36,458 nt of DNA, taken from positions 1-36,458 of the forward strand of contig JAGKWZ010000026.1 of assembly GCA_021151605.1 (NCBI GenBank). Direction: 5' to 3'. Under the pieces are notes generated by a model, which worked only from the letters and a program-made list of their open reading frames with translations, was not told where the DNA came from and did not search any database. Origin of the DNA: Verrucomicrobiaceae bacterium. GTDB taxonomy: Bacteria; Verrucomicrobiota; Verrucomicrobiia; Verrucomicrobiales; Verrucomicrobiaceae. Shown in pieces: positions 10,755 to 19,119 of the stretch. Position 1 is the stretch's first letter; the number at the start of each line of letters is the position of its first letter. Both the position numbers and the translations under genes were made by a program.

Positions 10755-11632
10755 AGCTCTCCCTCACAGTCCTCACCGCTCTGCTGCTCGCGCCGCTCGC
10801 CGCGCTGCACGCTGCAGACACACCCATTCCCATCTGGCCGCAGGGCGCGCCGGGAGCCCTCGGCACCACTGAAAAGGACAGCCCGACGCTGACGCCCTAC
10901 CTGCCAGACAACCCTTCCGGAGCAGCGATGCTCATCATTCCCGGAGGTGGTTACGGCCGCATCTATGAGGGGCAGGCGGAGCCCTTCGCACTCTGGCTTA
11001 ATGAACAGGGCATTGCCGCTTTCGTCCTGCGCTACCGACTTGGCACATCTGGTTATCGTTATCCCTCACAGCTTCAGGACGCCGTAGAGGCGATGCGCCA
11101 GATACGCGAGCAGACCGCGAAGTGGAAGATCGACCCACACCGCATTGGCGCGATGGGCTTCTCTGCGGGCGGCCACCTCTTGACGACGCTACTCAATCGC
11201 CCGGAAGACGGCGAGGTGCCCGGCGCGGACACCCAAGGGCGGGCAAGCCCGCGCCCCGATATCGCCATCGTCTGTTACCCCGTCATCAGCATGATCGCGA
11301 AGCCGCACCAGAACTCGTTGAAGAACCTGATCGGCGATGCGCCGGGAGAGGAACTTCTCGTTAAAACTTCGAGTGAGCGACAGGTCCGTCCCGGCCTGCC
11401 CCCCGTCTTCCTCTGGCAAACCAACGAAGACAAAGTGGTATCCGTCGAGCACTCGCTCCTCTACGCCGCCGCGCTGCGCGAGCACGGCATCCCGCACGAA
11501 CTCCACATTTACCAACACGGCAAACATGGCACCGGCCTCATCGGCACCGAGCATCCGTGGTTCGGCGACCTCCTCTTCTGGCTCCGTGCCCACGGGTTCG
11601 TCGCGGGCAAAACCGAAGCCAATCCGAAATAG
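10751..11632 (+). CDS. Secreted alpha/beta-hydrolase, acetyl-xylan-esterase-like
   Basis: A 293-residue alpha/beta-hydrolase with the shared leader. An oxyanion-hole motif, IIPGGGYGRI, lies at about residue 55. The nucleophile elbow is GFSAGG with Ser138. A probable catalytic Asp is in QTNEDKVV and the His in QHGKHGTGL. This is the pattern of the BD-FAE/acetyl xylan esterase group, which removes acetyl or other ester groups from polysaccharides outside the cytoplasm. It is translationally coupled to the gene before it (ATGA at 10751). Its last codons, stop and spacer are part of a 53-bp sequence repeated exactly at the 14605 junction. Confidence 0.85.
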   Translation: MKLSLTVLTALLLAPLAALHAADTPIPIWPQGAPGALGTTEKDSPTLTPYLPDNPSGAAMLIIPGGGYGRIYEGQAEPFALWLNEQGIAAFVLRYRLGTSGYRYPSQLQDAVEAMRQIREQTAKWKIDPHRIGAMGFSAGGHLLTTLLNRPEDGEVPGADTQGRASPRPDIAIVCYPVISMIAKPHQNSLKNLIGDAPGEELLVKTSSERQVRPGLPPVFLWQTNEDKVVSVEHSLLYAAALREHGIPHELHIYQHGKHGTGLIGTEHPWFGDLLFWLRAHGFVAGKTEANPK

Positions 11633-11672
11633 ACCAAGCCATGAAACCCATTCGCACCTTCTTCACCGCCCT
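11620..11672 (+). repeat. Copy 1 of an exact 53-bp gene-junction repeat
   Basis: These 53 bases are identical to 14593-14645. They cover the last four codons and stop of the esterase gene, the 8-nt spacer and the first 32 bases of the next leader. Similarity continues after one mismatch at 11673. The flanking gene bodies on both sides differ between the two copies. Confidence 0.9.
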
Positions 11673-13074
11673 ACTGCTCGCGCCTTTCGCCGCGCTGCAC
11701 GCTGCCGATGCTCCGAAGCCAATACCCAACATCGTCGTGATTCTGGCAGACGATCTTGGCTACGGTGACCTGGGCTGTTACGGCGCGACGAAAGTGAAGA
11801 CGCCGAACATCGACCGGCTCGCTAGCGCTGGAATGCGATTCACAGATGCACACTCGCCTTCGGCTGTGTGTTCGCCGACCCGCTATGGTTTGCTCACGGG
11901 ACGCTATGCCTGGCGCACGCGACTGAAGTCAGGAGTGTGTCAGCCAAACGATGGGTTGCTGATCGAACAGGGACGAACCACACTGGCCTCCCTGCTCAAG
12001 AACCAGGGCTACGCGACCGCGGTCGTGGGCAAATGGCACCTCGGTTTTGGCGACCCGAAGCCCGACTGGAATGGCGAACTCAAGCCGGGTCCTTTGGAGG
12101 TCGGTTTCGATTACTATTTCGGAATTCCCGTGGTGAACATGTATCAGCCAGTGGTCTTTGTCGAGAACCACCATGTCGTTGGCCTCGATCGGTCGGATCC
12201 GATCACTGACATTCAACACTACAGCATAAAGGGCGGAACGGCGGCCCGCATCCCACTGGAGCACATTGATGTTCCTCAATCCGAGAAGGCTGCAGCCTGG
12301 ATCGAATCGGTGCCAAAAACAACGCCGCTGTTTCTCTACTTCCCCACAAGCACCATCCACGAGCCGTGCATTCCGCACTCGCGTTTTAAAGACACGAGCG
12401 AGTGCGGTCCGCGAGGTGATTGCATCCAGGAGCATGACTGGTGCGTTGGCCAAATCCTGGACGCCTTGGAGCGGACGGGGCGAGCGTCAAATACGCTTGT
12501 GTTATATTCCAGCGACAATGGTGGTGTGCCGCCTTACGTGAATGGTAAGGCAGGCGCGCTACGCAAGGGCGACCACAGCCCCAACGGGGATCTACGCGGA
12601 AAAAAGTGGGGGCTCTGGGAAGGAGGACACCGGGTGCCGCTCATCGTCCGTTGGCCGGGTCACACCCCTGCGGGCACGGCGTCGAGCGAACTGGTCTGCC
12701 TGACCGACGTGCTAGCGACATGCTCTGAACTTGTCGGAGTGCCACTGCCCGATGATGCCGGTGAAGACAGTTTTAGCTTCCTGCCCCTCATCCTTGGCAA
12801 GCAGCGCACGTTGCCGCGCGGGCCACTGGTTATGCATAGTTTAAAGGGTGCGTTTGCCGTCCGAGAAGGACCATGGAAACTCATCGCCTGTTTGGGCGGT
12901 GATTACAATGACAAGGCTCCCGCACCATCCGCCGCCGAACCTACAGGCCAGCTTTATAACCTCGGCGATGACCTTGGAGAAGCAAAGGACCTTTACACTC
13001 AAAAGCCGGAGGTCGTCGCACGGTTGTCGGCCCTGTTGCAGAAGATTCGCAACGACGGCCGCAGTCGCCCCTAA
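11641..13074 (+). CDS. Secreted S1-family sulfatase (first of three)
   Basis: A 477-residue type I sulfatase that would remove sulfate esters from a polysaccharide in the periplasm or outside. The ATG at 11641 begins the shared leader; the frame is open upstream to 11557 but that part overlaps the esterase gene. Metal-binding aspartates are at ADD (37-38). The formylglycine-forming motif C77-S-P-T-R is followed by GLLTGR, and GKWHLG and SSDNGG supply further active-site residues. Cys77 must be oxidised by a maturation enzyme that is not in this window. Similar enzymes act on galactose, GalNAc or uronic acid sulfates; the subfamily cannot be set by eye. Confidence 0.92.
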   Translation: MKPIRTFFTALLLAPFAALHAADAPKPIPNIVVILADDLGYGDLGCYGATKVKTPNIDRLASAGMRFTDAHSPSAVCSPTRYGLLTGRYAWRTRLKSGVCQPNDGLLIEQGRTTLASLLKNQGYATAVVGKWHLGFGDPKPDWNGELKPGPLEVGFDYYFGIPVVNMYQPVVFVENHHVVGLDRSDPITDIQHYSIKGGTAARIPLEHIDVPQSEKAAAWIESVPKTTPLFLYFPTSTIHEPCIPHSRFKDTSECGPRGDCIQEHDWCVGQILDALERTGRASNTLVLYSSDNGGVPPYVNGKAGALRKGDHSPNGDLRGKKWGLWEGGHRVPLIVRWPGHTPAGTASSELVCLTDVLATCSELVGVPLPDDAGEDSFSFLPLILGKQRTLPRGPLVMHSLKGAFAVREGPWKLIACLGGDYNDKAPAPSAAEPTGQLYNLGDDLGEAKDLYTQKPEVVARLSALLQKIRNDGRSRP

Positions 13075-13090
13075 AGCACGATCAATCACC

Positions 13091-14605
13091 ATGAAACCCA
13101 TCCTCACACTCTTCACCGCCCTGCTGCTCGCGCCGCTGGCCGCGCTGCACTCTGCCGATGCGCCACACAAACAACCCAACCTCGTCATTATCTTCACCGA
13201 CGACCTGGGCTATGCCGACATCGGCGCACACGGCTGCAAGGACATCCACACACCTCATATCGACCGGCTTGCGGCCGAGGGCACAAGGTTCACCAACGCC
13301 TACACCGTTGCGCCCATCTGCGTGCCCTCACGCATGGGCCTCATGAGCGGGAGGTTCCCCGCCCGCTTCGGTGTCTTCGACAACCCCGAAGCCCGGCAGC
13401 AAGACCGGATCTGCCAGATATGGATGCAGGAGATCACCGTGGCCGACGTGCTCAAAAAGCAAGGCTACCGCACCGCCACCATCGGCAAGTGGCATCTCAG
13501 CGGGCACAATGACTTTGAGTTCAAGCCACCGCACGAACGCGGATTCGACGAGTTTGTCGGCATTCCTGGCGGCTTAAAATCGTTTTGGAAGGGCACGGAA
13601 CTCGTGCGGCTGAAGGACGGCAACTATGAGCGGTTCAAATCGCCGGACTACCTTACCGACTTCTTCGGCACCGAGGCCTGTGAGTTCATCCAGCGGCAGA
13701 AAGACGGTCCGTGGTTTCTTTATCTGGCCTTCAATGCCCCGCATGCGCCGTTGCACGGACTTGATGAAGATCAGGCCGCCATCGAGGCGAAGGACATCAG
13801 CCCCAACCGTCGCAAATATGCCGCGATGGTCCGTGCCGTGGACCGCAACGTTGGCCGCTTGATGGAAAAGGTCCGCGAACTTGGCCTCGCCGAGAATACG
13901 CTTGTTGTTTTTTCCAATGACAACGGAGGCGGTGGCAACAACGCCGCCGTTCACACCCGAAACACCGCAATTAACATCCCACACCGCGGCCACAAGTTCG
14001 ACGTGTGGGAAGGTGGCGTGCGGGTGCCTTTCATCCTGCACTGGCCCGGCCAGGTGCCTGCCGGCCAAACCTTCGATGGCCTCTCCAGCACGGTGGATGT
14101 GTTCCCGACCTTTGCCAAAGTCGCCAACGCCACGATGCCCGGCAACCTGGACGGCGTGGATCTCATGCCTTACATCCAGGGCAAAAAGACCGGCCACCCG
14201 CACGACACCCTCTGCTGGCAGCAGCGAATCTATGCCAGACCGAACGAACGCAAACCCGGCCCCGTCTATCCCGTGCCCGCCTACAACCTGGCGATCCGCA
14301 GCGGTAAATGGAAAGCCATCAAACTAGACCAACCCTTCGAGGGCACCGACGACTCCAGCGCCCAGGAAGTCTACCCCAACCAGACCTACCCCACCCAGGC
14401 CAGCGTCGATAAAATGCGTCCCGAAGATGCCCGCCCCTGGGAACTCTATGACCTGAGTCGCGACCCCGCCGAACTGAACGACCTCGCCTCCGAGTTCCCT
14501 GAGAAGGTCAAGGAACTCAGCGATGCCTTCTTCGCCTGGCAGAAACAGATGCCCAAACCCGTGCCGCCGCCCGCCGCGACCAAACCCCAAGGCAATCCGA
14601 AATAG
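13091..14605 (+). CDS. Secreted S1-family sulfatase (second of three)
   Basis: A 504-residue sulfatase beginning at the ATG of the shared leader (MKPILTLFTALLLAPLAALH). The frame is open upstream to 12848 only within the previous gene. It has FTDDLGYADIG with the metal aspartates, the activation motif C77-V-P-S-R followed by MGLMSGR, IGKWHLSG, and SNDNGGGG near residue 275. The C-terminal third carries the usual RSGKWKAI and LYDLSRDPAE motifs. It differs enough from the first sulfatase in its middle region (GIPGGLKSFWKGTELVRL) to suggest another substrate position. The 3' end belongs to the 53-bp junction repeat. Confidence 0.92.
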   Translation: MKPILTLFTALLLAPLAALHSADAPHKQPNLVIIFTDDLGYADIGAHGCKDIHTPHIDRLAAEGTRFTNAYTVAPICVPSRMGLMSGRFPARFGVFDNPEARQQDRICQIWMQEITVADVLKKQGYRTATIGKWHLSGHNDFEFKPPHERGFDEFVGIPGGLKSFWKGTELVRLKDGNYERFKSPDYLTDFFGTEACEFIQRQKDGPWFLYLAFNAPHAPLHGLDEDQAAIEAKDISPNRRKYAAMVRAVDRNVGRLMEKVRELGLAENTLVVFSNDNGGGGNNAAVHTRNTAINIPHRGHKFDVWEGGVRVPFILHWPGQVPAGQTFDGLSSTVDVFPTFAKVANATMPGNLDGVDLMPYIQGKKTGHPHDTLCWQQRIYARPNERKPGPVYPVPAYNLAIRSGKWKAIKLDQPFEGTDDSSAQEVYPNQTYPTQASVDKMRPEDARPWELYDLSRDPAELNDLASEFPEKVKELSDAFFAWQKQMPKPVPPPAATKPQGNPK

Positions 14606-14645
14606 ACCAAGCCATGAAACCCATTCGCACCTTCTTCACCGCCCT
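14593..14645 (+). repeat. Copy 2 of an exact 53-bp gene-junction repeat
   Basis: Identical to 11620-11672. Here it joins the end of a sulfatase gene to the leader of a sialate-O-acetylesterase-like gene. Both copies therefore give preceding proteins ending in NPK and following proteins starting MKPIRTFFTALLLAP. Confidence 0.9.
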
Positions 14646-15756
14646 GCTGCTCGCGCCACTAGCCGCGCTGCATGCTGGTGAACTAACGCTCGGCGCTGTC
14701 TTCTCCGACCACATGGTGCTGCAACGGGACAAGGCCGTGCCTGTATGGGGATTGGCTGATCGAAGCGAGCAAATCACCGTGGAGTTCGCCGGGCAGAAGG
14801 AAACCACCATCGCTGGTATGGATGGCAAGTGGTTGGTGAAGCTCAACCCAATGGCCGCCAGTGCCGAGCCGAGAACGCTTTGGGTCCGGTCCGGGCAGCA
14901 GGACAGGGAAGTCCAGGTGGCTGACGTGCTCGTCGGTGATGTCTGGTTGGCCGCTGGCCAGTCCAACATGGCCATGAGCGTCGCGAAGTCAGGTGAGAAC
15001 GCCATCGCCACACGCGAACCCTTGCCGTCCGGCATCCGCTTCTTTGGAGCCGGAAAGTGGCAGCGGATCACGACGGCGGAAGTTCCAAAACAGTCCGCCG
15101 TCGCGTGGGCTTTTGCGCGTGAGACCGCCCAAGCTCAAAAGATGCCCATGGGCATCATCGTCGCTGCAAAGGGCGGCACTCGTATCGAAGCCTGGATGCC
15201 GCGAAGCGCACTGATGCGAACCGAGGCTGGGCGTTCCTTTGCTGCGCTCGCAGAACAGCCCGAGGTGATCGCCGCCGCTGCTGAAGATGCGCGGGCCTTT
15301 GTGCCCTATCCGCAGACAAAACTCTACACCTGGCGCATGGGCCGTGCATTGCCCGCCACGTTGCACGCTGAGTTCATCGCCCCCCTCGGTGCCTTTTCCC
15401 TGCGCGGAGTGCTCTGGTATCAGGGCGAGTCCAATGCCAGCCGCATGGAGGACGCGACGGCCTATGCGGAGCACTTGCCGCTTCTGGTGCAGTCTTGGCG
15501 AGACCAGTTGGAGCAGCCAACTCTGCACGTCATTGTCGTCCAGCTCCCGCACTACGAACAACCAGATGCAGAAGGCGGCACCCGGCCTTGGATTCAACTT
15601 CGCGAATCGCAGCAACAGGCCGTGAAGACTCTCGCCGATACCACTTTGGTGGATGCCTACGACCTTGGCGATCCCTCCAATGTCCATCCGCGCCGCAAGG
15701 CCGAACTGGGCCAGCGCCTCGCCACGGCCGCCTTGCGCCATGTTTACCAACCTTAA
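14614..15756 (+). CDS. Secreted sialate O-acetylesterase-like SGNH esterase
   Basis: A 380-residue SASA-type esterase with the shared leader. The first ~90 mature residues form the beta domain typical of the family (LGAVFSDHMVLQRDKAVPVWG). The nucleophile is Ser117 in AAGQSNM. GVLWYQGESNA is the second conserved block, and the Asp/His pair is in DPSNVHPRRKAE near the C terminus. The family removes acetyl groups from sugars including sialic acids, xylans and pectins. It is shorter than many members (usually well above 450 residues) but has all blocks, so it looks complete. It sits between sulfatases, consistent with a densely modified glycan. Confidence 0.88.
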   Translation: MKPIRTFFTALLLAPLAALHAGELTLGAVFSDHMVLQRDKAVPVWGLADRSEQITVEFAGQKETTIAGMDGKWLVKLNPMAASAEPRTLWVRSGQQDREVQVADVLVGDVWLAAGQSNMAMSVAKSGENAIATREPLPSGIRFFGAGKWQRITTAEVPKQSAVAWAFARETAQAQKMPMGIIVAAKGGTRIEAWMPRSALMRTEAGRSFAALAEQPEVIAAAAEDARAFVPYPQTKLYTWRMGRALPATLHAEFIAPLGAFSLRGVLWYQGESNASRMEDATAYAEHLPLLVQSWRDQLEQPTLHVIVVQLPHYEQPDAEGGTRPWIQLRESQQQAVKTLADTTLVDAYDLGDPSNVHPRRKAELGQRLATAALRHVYQP

Positions 15757-15771
15757 CCAAGGACCAGCTCC

Positions 15772-17412
15772 ATGAAGCCTGCCCTAACTATCCTCTTCGC
15801 AGCCCTCTTGCTCGCGCCCCTGGCCGCGCTGCATGCTGCTGATGCCCGCCGACCGAACATCCTGTTCATCATTGCCGATGATCTCGGCTGGGGCGATCTG
15901 CGGTGCTACGGCAATCCGGTGATCGACACGCCCACGCTCGATGGGCTCGCGAAGGCTGGAGTTCGGTTCACCGATCATTATTCACCCTCGTCGCTCTGCG
16001 CGCCGGCTCGCGCGGGGTTTCTCACGGGACGCTACAATCATCGCACCGGAGCCGTCGATGTGCCGAGCAATCGCGGGCTCGACCGGCTCGATTTGTCCGA
16101 GAAGACGTTTGGCGATTACTTCCGTCACGCGGGCTACGCGACGGCGTTGATCGGCAAGTGGCACAACGGTGCGTATTCTCAGGACTACCTTCCAAACCGT
16201 CGTGGGTTCGACCTGTTCTTCGGCTTTCCCAACGGCGGACAGGATTACTGGAAATGGAACCTGCTCCACAACGATGCCGCCGTGCCGCACGACGGGCGTT
16301 ACCTCACGGATGCGCTCAACGACGAGGCCACCACGTTCATTCGCGAGCACGCGGCAAAGCCGTTCGCGCTTTGGCTCGCGCATCATGCGCCGCACGGTCC
16401 GCTGCAGGCCCCCGAGGCGCTCGTGCAAAAATACGAGAAGCGCTTGGGCAAGGACGCCAGCAAAGCCGTGGCGGTCACCTATGCGATGATCGAGGCGATG
16501 GACACGGGCCTGGCACGGGTGTTTCAGACGCTCAAGGACGAGGGCCTATGGGAAAAAACGATCATCGTTTTCACGAGCGACAACGGCCCCGTGCTACGGC
16601 GCGATGCTGAACTCGGTTCGCAGATGCGCTTCAACGGAGCCTTCTCCGGCGAGAAGGAGTCGATCTTGGAAGGTGGTATTCGCGTGCCCGGCATTGTCGC
16701 CTGGCCCGGTCACATTCAGGGCGGGCGTGTCGAGTCCACTCCGGTGCATGGATGCGACTGGCTGCCCACGCTCTACAGCCTCGCGGGCGAGTCCGCGCCC
16801 GTCGGTGCCAAACCGTTCGACGGCCTGAACCTGATGCCCTTGCTCGAAGGAAAACCGGCGCCCGCAGTGGCCGGGCGTTTCCTGCCGTTCCAACGCAACC
16901 GTTACGCGCCCGTGTCGCACGTCAATGCGTGCATTCGCGAGGGCCGCTGGAAGCTGTATTGGCCCGGCGATGAAGCATCGTTCAGAAAGGACAGCGGCCG
17001 CGACAATCCCTCGTTCCAGCGTGGCATCTTGCACCCCCATTGGGAGATGCCGCTCGACCGCCAGCTCGATTCGCCCACCACCGCACCGCAACCGCCGCCA
17101 CGGCTCTTCGACCTCGACGCTGATCCCGCCGAACAGCATGACCTCTCCGCCCAGCATCCCGAGATCGTGAAGTCGCTCGCCGCGAAACACGATGCGTGGT
17201 TCGTCGAAGTCACCGCTGAGTGGCAACAGTCCCGCGCCCACATCGTCGAGCAGGACCGAGCCTACTGGAAAGACCGCCCCGCGCCCGATCCAGCCGCCTT
17301 GTTCAAAGACTACTGGCAATGGAAAGCCGCCCCGAAAGGCACCGACCCCAAGACCGCCGACCCGCTGAAGGTCTTCCGCGGCTTCTGGAGTAACAACCAA
17401 ACCGAGCACTGA
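15772..17412 (+). CDS. Secreted S1-family sulfatase (third of three)
   Basis: A 546-residue sulfatase with the shared leader carrying one extra residue (ILFAALLLAPLAALHAA). Metal-site IADDLGWGD is followed by the activation motif C76-A-P-A-R and AGFLTGR. The fourth position is Ala where the classical motif has Ser/Thr; CxPxR is still the accepted formylglycine core. GKWHNG replaces the more common GKWHLG. It also carries FTSDNGPV and EGGIRVPGIVAWPG. The long C-terminal tail (about residues 470-546, EWQQSRAHIVEQDRAYWKD) is rich in charged and aromatic residues. It is probably N-acetylglucosamine- or uronate-sulfatase-like, but this is not provable here. Confidence 0.9.
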   Translation: MKPALTILFAALLLAPLAALHAADARRPNILFIIADDLGWGDLRCYGNPVIDTPTLDGLAKAGVRFTDHYSPSSLCAPARAGFLTGRYNHRTGAVDVPSNRGLDRLDLSEKTFGDYFRHAGYATALIGKWHNGAYSQDYLPNRRGFDLFFGFPNGGQDYWKWNLLHNDAAVPHDGRYLTDALNDEATTFIREHAAKPFALWLAHHAPHGPLQAPEALVQKYEKRLGKDASKAVAVTYAMIEAMDTGLARVFQTLKDEGLWEKTIIVFTSDNGPVLRRDAELGSQMRFNGAFSGEKESILEGGIRVPGIVAWPGHIQGGRVESTPVHGCDWLPTLYSLAGESAPVGAKPFDGLNLMPLLEGKPAPAVAGRFLPFQRNRYAPVSHVNACIREGRWKLYWPGDEASFRKDSGRDNPSFQRGILHPHWEMPLDRQLDSPTTAPQPPPRLFDLDADPAEQHDLSAQHPEIVKSLAAKHDAWFVEVTAEWQQSRAHIVEQDRAYWKDRPAPDPAALFKDYWQWKAAPKGTDPKTADPLKVFRGFWSNNQTEH

Positions 17413-17425
17413 AAACTGCCAAAAC

Positions 17426-19105
17426 ATGAAATACACCTTCACCTTGCTCATCGCCCTGCTGCTGGCTCCGTTAATCTCACTGCACGCCGCTGAACCCAAG
17501 GTCTTCGACATCATGGCCCATGGCGCGAAAGGCGACGGGACGACGCTGAATACCCAGATGATTCAGCAGGCGGTGGATGCCTGTCATGATGCCGGAGGCG
17601 GTGTGGTGAGCGTTCCCAAGGGAGTCTTCATCACGGGTTCGTTGCGATTGAAGAGCGGCGTGGTCTTGCGCGTCGAGAAAGATGCCATCCTGCGTGGCAG
17701 TCCGAAGATTGCCGACTACACGGTCGAGACGGCAGAGCTGCATTGGTTCGATGCCCAAGACAGTCTAAACATGTTCAAGAGCATCAACACGCAACACCGT
17801 CCGGCGCTGATCTATGCGGAAGACGCCGAACAGGTTCGACTAGAAGGTTCGGGTGTCATCGACGGTCAAGGCGGAGTAGCCAGCAAGATTTTCCCGAATA
17901 AAGGCGATCCTCAGCGACGCATCCCGATGTTGATCCGCTTCGAGCGTTGCCGCGACGTCAGGCTCACCGGACTCACGCTGATCGACCCTGCGATGTTCAC
18001 GACGTTCTTCGCGCGGTGCACGGATATACAGATCGAGCGTATCACGGTGCGCAGCCGTGACTCCGCCGCCTACGGCAATGCCTTCGTCCTCGCCGGTTCA
18101 CGCCGCGTGTCCATCAAGGACTGTGACGCCGACTGTAAAGACGACTGTATCGCGTTGCAGACTTTTCACCCCGACTGGCCCAACGAGGACATCGAGATCA
18201 GCGGCTGCCGCCTGACCACCCGCTGGTGCGCCATCCGCATCGGGTGCGAGTCCTTCGGCGCGACGCGGCGTCTGACAATGCGAGACTGCACGTTCACGGA
18301 CTGCCAGGGCGGTATCAAGATCGAGTCTTCCGGCGGGCAGACGCACGAGGATCTTTCGTTCTCGAACATCGAGATGACGAAGGTCTGCCAGCCCATCATG
18401 GTGCTGGCCTCGCGCTTTGCCTTCAGCAAGCACCACCAGACGCGTCGCCCTCCGATAGGGCATATACGGAACGTCCGTTTCGAGCACATCAAGGCGGTCG
18501 TGGGTGACGGCGGGATCTTGCGGAGCAAGAGCGGATGGGAAGCCCCCTACAAGCGATATTGTTCGGCCGTGGTGTCGGGACCAGGCAGTCGCATCGAGGA
18601 CATTTCGTTTTACGACATCGACATCACCTTTCCCGGTGGCGGCACCGCCGAGCAGGCGGCCCGTCTCGACGTGGGCGAGCTGCTCGAAGCCTTTGAATAT
18701 CTCAAATGGGCGGTTCCCTTCGACGGTGAACTCCCCGGCTCAGCGCTCTATCTGCGCCACGTCAAAGGCGTGCGCCTGGAGAACGTGCGGTTCGCCGTGG
18801 AGAAGCCCGACGCCCGCGCCTTTATCGCCGGAGATGACGTGCAAGGCCTGACGCTCCAAGGCGTCGTGGGCAGCGCTCCCGCACCAGTGCCCGGCCTCGC
18901 AAAACTCGCTGATGCCAAGAACGTGACCGATAAGGACTGCCGCGTGGAATGTGGCACATCCGTGCCGGTGCTCATCGCTCCGACGACAGAAGAACTGCGC
19001 CGCCTCTCCGAGCTACGCACGCGTTCCGCCGCTCTCGACCGTGAAATCCAGCAGAAGGCCGATCAATTCGATGCAGAAGCCAGGAAGGACTCCAAAACCA
19101 AGTGA
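17426..19105 (+). CDS. Secreted GH28 polygalacturonase/rhamnogalacturonase-like hydrolase
   Basis: A 559-residue GH28 enzyme with the shared leader (ALLLAPLISLHAA). GH28 hydrolyses galacturonic-acid linkages in pectins by inversion using aspartates. The conserved core DADCKDDCIAL is at residues 234-243, with Asp239/Asp240 as the likely catalytic pair. IRIGCESFG and GGIKIESSGG follow in the places of the GHG and RIK motifs. Beta-helix rungs are clear throughout. The last ~45 residues (EELRRLSELRTRSAALDREI onward) are a charged helical tail foreign to GH28. Part of it, together with its stop and 3' flank, recurs at the end of the 26389 gene (listed separately). Confidence 0.88.
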   Translation: MKYTFTLLIALLLAPLISLHAAEPKVFDIMAHGAKGDGTTLNTQMIQQAVDACHDAGGGVVSVPKGVFITGSLRLKSGVVLRVEKDAILRGSPKIADYTVETAELHWFDAQDSLNMFKSINTQHRPALIYAEDAEQVRLEGSGVIDGQGGVASKIFPNKGDPQRRIPMLIRFERCRDVRLTGLTLIDPAMFTTFFARCTDIQIERITVRSRDSAAYGNAFVLAGSRRVSIKDCDADCKDDCIALQTFHPDWPNEDIEISGCRLTTRWCAIRIGCESFGATRRLTMRDCTFTDCQGGIKIESSGGQTHEDLSFSNIEMTKVCQPIMVLASRFAFSKHHQTRRPPIGHIRNVRFEHIKAVVGDGGILRSKSGWEAPYKRYCSAVVSGPGSRIEDISFYDIDITFPGGGTAEQAARLDVGELLEAFEYLKWAVPFDGELPGSALYLRHVKGVRLENVRFAVEKPDARAFIAGDDVQGLTLQGVVGSAPAPVPGLAKLADAKNVTDKDCRVECGTSVPVLIAPTTEELRRLSELRTRSAALDREIQQKADQFDAEARKDSKTK

Positions 19106-19112
19106 CAACTCC
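19037..19112 (+). repeat. Copy 1 of a 76-bp 3'-end repeat (C-terminal tail plus flank)
   Basis: About 65 of 76 bases match 27793-27868 without gaps by hand alignment, ending in a shared block GAAGGACTCCAAAACCAAGT and then ACAACTCC beyond the stop. It encodes DREIQ-KAD-(residues)-KKDSKTK-type tails on two unrelated proteins. Confidence 0.8.
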
Positions 19113-19119
19113 TAACGGC

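Noticed and set aside
11557..11640. N-terminal extension of the first sulfatase
   Set aside because: The 28 extra residues are not signal-like, overlap the esterase gene, and would bury the signal peptide that begins at 11641.
12848..13090. N-terminal extension of the second sulfatase
   Set aside because: The 81 extra codons lie within the preceding sulfatase gene and come before a full signal peptide at 13091.
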